Source: SIG452 sp045540295 (lineage in GTDB: Bacteria > Bacillota > Clostridia > UMGS1840). From it: a stretch of 64,000 bases of DNA. Both the position numbers and the translations under genes were made by a program. Each line of letters starts with the position of its first letter. Position 1 is the first letter of the stretch. The notes beneath the pieces were generated by a model that saw nothing but the letters and a program-made list of their open reading frames with translations, did not search any database and was not told the DNA's origin. Positions 61,796 through 64,000 of the stretch are shown one piece after another. Location: NCBI GenBank assembly GCA_045540295.1, contig JAZQGY010000031.1, positions 1 through 64,000 on the forward strand. Direction: 5' to 3'.

Positions 61796-61968
61796 TGCGA
61801 CATAAATTCAATAGTAGTTTCCTATTAAAGTGTGTATTTTTATACCTTCCTTGTGTAAAAATGCAGGCTCTGTTTCAGCATGCTTTAATAGGATGAATGA
61901 ATTTGTGTCGCAGCAAAAGGGGCTGTGCATTTTTCGTGCGTAGTGTCCAGACGCTACGCACTTTTTTT
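61796..61968 (+). promoter_or_regulatory. structured leader RNA with antiterminator/terminator (leader 2)
   Basis: P1: TGCGACATAAATTCA (61796-61810) with TGAATTTGTGTCGCA (61898-61912), 15 bp with one G-U. P2: CCTATTAAAG (61821-61830) with CTTTAATAGG (61883-61892), perfect. P3: TGTATTTTT (61833-61841) with AAAAATGCA (61857-61865). Terminator GTGCGTAG...CTACGCAC plus T7 (61936-61968). GGGGCTGTGCA, a TTTTTCG loop and TGCGTAGTGTCC can form the competing helix. Same order of elements as leader 1 with little sequence identity. Confidence 0.7.
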
Positions 61969-62012
61969 GTATAGCCAAACAATTTCACATGTTCCAAAAG
62001 GAGGAAAACAAC

Positions 62013-63107
62013 ATGAAAGCAAACATCAAATCCGTAGTTTCCGGCATCATCATTGGAGCTACCCTCACCACCGGTATCGCCATTGCAAAAACCGGCACCG
62101 AAAACCTGGAAGCCTGGTATGCCAACATTCAGATTATGATTAACGGAACAAAAATCCAGCCAAAAGATGCAAACGGAAACATCGTGGAACCCTTCATTGT
62201 GGACGGCACAACCTATCTGCCCATCCGTGCAGTGGGGGAAGCCTTAGGCAAGGAAGTTTATTGGGATAGCGAAACCAACACCGTTTCTTTAACCGATCCG
62301 ACTCTGCCGACTCCCACACCCACTCCTACCCAGACACCGGAGCCTACCGAAACACCGAAACCGACTGTTACACCTGCTCCCACCCAGACTCCTATGGCAG
62401 AACCCACCGAATACACTTACACAACCCAGGAAATTCTGCAGATTTCCGGTTATCGTGAGGATGCCATCAAAGGTGAAATCAAAACCGCATGGGATGAAAG
62501 CCAGAACAACGCCACCTTCTATGCAAAAATGCGTTGCAACAACGGCGGCCTGGGCGATTACATCGATTGCGAAATTTCTTTGGTTGAAGTGACTTCTACC
62601 CAAGCGGACGGATTTACCGGATATTTTGATGTGGCAATGAACGGCAATATCAGAAACAGCCGTATCAAGGGAACCGTTTCGGTTGACGGCGCAAAACTAT
62701 CGCTTCACACCCAAGAATATGACTACAAACTGATTGCCAACCTTCCGGGCGAAGAGGAAGCAAAATCCGAACTTGTTACCTATTACGGATTGCAAGCAGT
62801 CAAATATAACGGCGAAAAAGCTACCGGTATGTTTATTTTAGAATATAACGAAGACCGCACCCAAATCACCTTAGACGGTAATTTCAAAGCAGGTGAGCAG
62901 ACTTATACGATTCAGGTAGACGAAGTTTCTTCCATCACAGAAAATCAAATTGAAGGTGTTTTCTCTGTCCGTTGTGGCGGTGAAACTCTGGTAAATCACG
63001 CAAAGGGAACCATCAAAGATTTATCCGCACCTCTGGGCGATGTGATGAATGTAGCAATTGAAGGGTTCTCCTCCCTGACACTTCGAGTTGTAGAAATCGG
63101 CTACTAA
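62013..63107 (+). CDS. exported protein with copper-amine-oxidase-N-type stalk domain
   Basis: A 364-aa exported protein. A signal peptide covers ~1-25 (SVVSGIIIGATLTTGIAIA). A 'copper amine oxidase N-terminal' stalk domain lies at ~40-95 (IMINGTKIQPKDANGNIVEP, YLPIRAVGEALGKEVYWD). Then comes a Pro/Thr-rich linker (PTPTPTPTQTPEPTETPKP, ~98-130) and a C-terminal ~230-aa beta-rich domain of unknown family. The stalk domain is a wall- or surface-associated module in Firmicutes and is not itself an oxidase. AAAGGAGG precedes the ATG. Controlled by leader 2. Confidence 0.82.
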   Translation: MKANIKSVVSGIIIGATLTTGIAIAKTGTENLEAWYANIQIMINGTKIQPKDANGNIVEPFIVDGTTYLPIRAVGEALGKEVYWDSETNTVSLTDPTLPTPTPTPTQTPEPTETPKPTVTPAPTQTPMAEPTEYTYTTQEILQISGYREDAIKGEIKTAWDESQNNATFYAKMRCNNGGLGDYIDCEISLVEVTSTQADGFTGYFDVAMNGNIRNSRIKGTVSVDGAKLSLHTQEYDYKLIANLPGEEEAKSELVTYYGLQAVKYNGEKATGMFILEYNEDRTQITLDGNFKAGEQTYTIQVDEVSSITENQIEGVFSVRCGGETLVNHAKGTIKDLSAPLGDVMNVAIEGFSSLTLRVVEIGY

Positions 63108-63124
63108 TTTCATATAACATAAAA

Positions 63125-63169
63125 ATGCAGAAAGAACCCAAATCCGTATGGATTGGGTTCTTTCTGCAT
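63125..63169 (-). terminator. long hairpin between convergent genes
   Basis: ATGCAGAAAGAACCCA (left) pairs with TGGGTTCTTTCTGCAT (right), extended by ATCC/GGAT, ~20 bp with one bulged base. On the minus strand it is followed by TTTTTATG, so it mainly serves the protease gene; on the plus strand no U-run follows. Confidence 0.75.
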
Positions 63170-63227
63170 AAGGAAATTTATTAAGGAGAGAAAGAGCGTT
63201 TTGCACTCTTTCTACTAAGGAAGGGGC

Positions 63228-64000
63228 TTAATTTTCAGGAGGAAGGGGTTTATCTTCCTGAAGCACCAACGGAACTTTTAGGGTGTCTGTTCCGCGGATG
63301 ACGGTTAACACAACCGTGTCACCTGCCACATGCTTTTCTTTTTCTTTGTTCAGTTCGTCCACGGTTTTTACTTTTACGCCGTCAACTTCCGTAATCACAT
63401 CTCCCGTTTTGATTCCTGCACGCTCTGCTGCAGAATAGGGGGAAGTTTCCACCACATAAATGCCAACAGGGATATCATAATACATGGAATCCTGCTCGCT
63501 CACGTTTCTGCCTGCAATCCCGATAACAGGACGGCCTTTTACATAGCCGTTGGCAATTAAATCGTCAATAATGGGTTTCGCTTCATCAATAGGAATGGCA
63601 AATCCGATGCCTTCCACGCCGGAAGCAGACATTTTCACAGAGTTAATTCCGATGACTTCACCGTAATTGTTCACCAACGCACCGCCGGAGTTTCCGGGAT
63701 TGATGGCTGCATCCGTCTGAATTAAGTTAAATTCCTGGTCATCCACAGTGATAGAACGGTTCAATGCGCTGATATATCCACCGGTCACACTGCCTGCAAG
63801 TTCGTTGCCCAGGGGATTTCCGATGGCAACTGCCAATTCGCCCACCTGAAGCTCTGAGGAATTTCCCAAGGTTGCAACCGGGAAGTTTTCTCCCTCAATT
63901 TTAATCACAGCTAAATCGGTTCTGGCATCTGCGCCGATTAAAACCGCCTGGTATTCTTCACCGTCATTTAAGGTAACAGCAATTTCCGAGGCGCCCTCAA
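63228..64000 (-). CDS. HtrA/DegP-type serine protease with PDZ domain (N terminus outside window)
   Basis: The C-terminal ~256 residues of a trypsin-like serine protease. The frame is open to the window edge and begins upstream with EGASEIAVTLNDGEEYQAVL. The catalytic Asp is in DARTDLAVIKI and the catalytic Ser in NPGNSGGALVNNYGEVIG; the His lies beyond the window. A C-terminal PDZ domain follows (IPVGIYVVETSPYSAAERAG, IKTGDVITEVDGVKV). Full-length homologues have an N-terminal membrane anchor and act in surface protein quality control. The product is partial only because of the window edge. Confidence 0.93.
   Translation of the reverse strand, partial: EGASEIAVTLNDGEEYQAVLIGADARTDLAVIKIEGENFPVATLGNSSELQVGELAVAIGNPLGNELAGSVTGGYISALNRSITVDDQEFNLIQTDAAINPGNSGGALVNNYGEVIGINSVKMSASGVEGIGFAIPIDEAKPIIDDLIANGYVKGRPVIGIAGRNVSEQDSMYYDIPVGIYVVETSPYSAAERAGIKTGDVITEVDGVKVKTVDELNKEKEKHVAGDTVVLTVIRGTDTLKVPLVLQEDKPLPPEN

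Noticed and set aside
61332..61912. Invertible (phase-variable) DNA switches bounded by the P1 inverted repeats
   Set aside because: Both promoters lie outside the repeats, the segments contain no promoter, and a coherent RNA fold with antiterminator explains the repeats better; no recombinase gene is nearby.
1..64000. CRISPR array or complete tRNA/rRNA genes
   Set aside because: No regularly spaced repeats with unique spacers, and no complete cloverleaf or rRNA-like sequence noticed on either strand.

Overview
The window looks like chromosomal DNA of a low-to-moderate GC, spore-forming member of the Clostridia, probably an uncultured gut-type lineage. Supporting this are sporulation genes (yqfC, yqfD, a YlbJ/SpoVV-like protein, spoVG), S-layer-homology proteins, strong AGGAGG-type ribosome binding sites, TTGACA-17-TATAAT promoters, a Firmicutes-type SOS box, an FMN riboswitch and a SCIFF maturase. 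No rRNA, complete tRNA, CRISPR array or insertion sequence was seen. Names rest on motif and family recognition by eye; no database search was run.

Layout. 1-440: two tandem ~200 bp repeats carrying a tRNA-3'-end-like sequence and a hairpin. 0.4-5.4 kb: phoH, yqfD, yqfC, a divergent YlbJ-like gene, tspO and a zinc peptidase. 5.4-9 kb: a large SLH surface protein with two tandem promoters and a long leader. 9-13.1 kb: a radical SAM protein, a P-loop ATPase, rpsU, rsmI and a tRNA methyltransferase. 13.1-19.7 kb: envelope genes (SLH protein, degenerate 5'-nucleotidase-like protein, an interrupted gene, a phosphodiester glycosidase, an ECF-S-like protein). 19.6-33.8 kb: a long minus-strand run with mntP, era, M18 peptidase, coaE, SCIFF maturase, trmL, aminotransferase, lrp, thrS and pyrDKFCB. 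34-40.4 kb (plus): HD phosphohydrolase, proC, DUF6062-like, spoVG, a GlmU C-terminal-half protein, prs, plsX, acpP. 40.4-48.6 kb: murA, cdaA-cdaR, FMN riboswitch-ribU, recA-cinA with an SOS box, putP. 48.7-53.3 kb: leuACDB behind a Leu-rich leader peptide and attenuator. 53.4-58.3 kb: an isolated cassette of phage virion genes on the minus strand. 58.5-61 kb: serC-serA. 61.3-63.1 kb: two genes, each behind a structured leader RNA of the same unusual architecture. 63.2-64 kb: the 3' part of an HtrA-type protease.

How it works together. The window mixes core biosynthesis (pyrimidines, leucine, serine, proline, fatty-acid initiation, peptidoglycan precursor, CoA, PRPP), RNA modification and cell-envelope functions. 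The most unusual points are: (1) the pair of look-alike terminator leaders at 61.3-62.0 kb, a candidate unrecognised cis-regulatory RNA class; (2) a complete ribosome-stalling type leu attenuator in a Firmicute; (3) a capsid, scaffold and neck/tail gene cassette with no terminase, portal, integrase or lysis genes, lying between leuB and serC; and (4) several structured dispersed repeats, one with a compensatory base change between its two copies.
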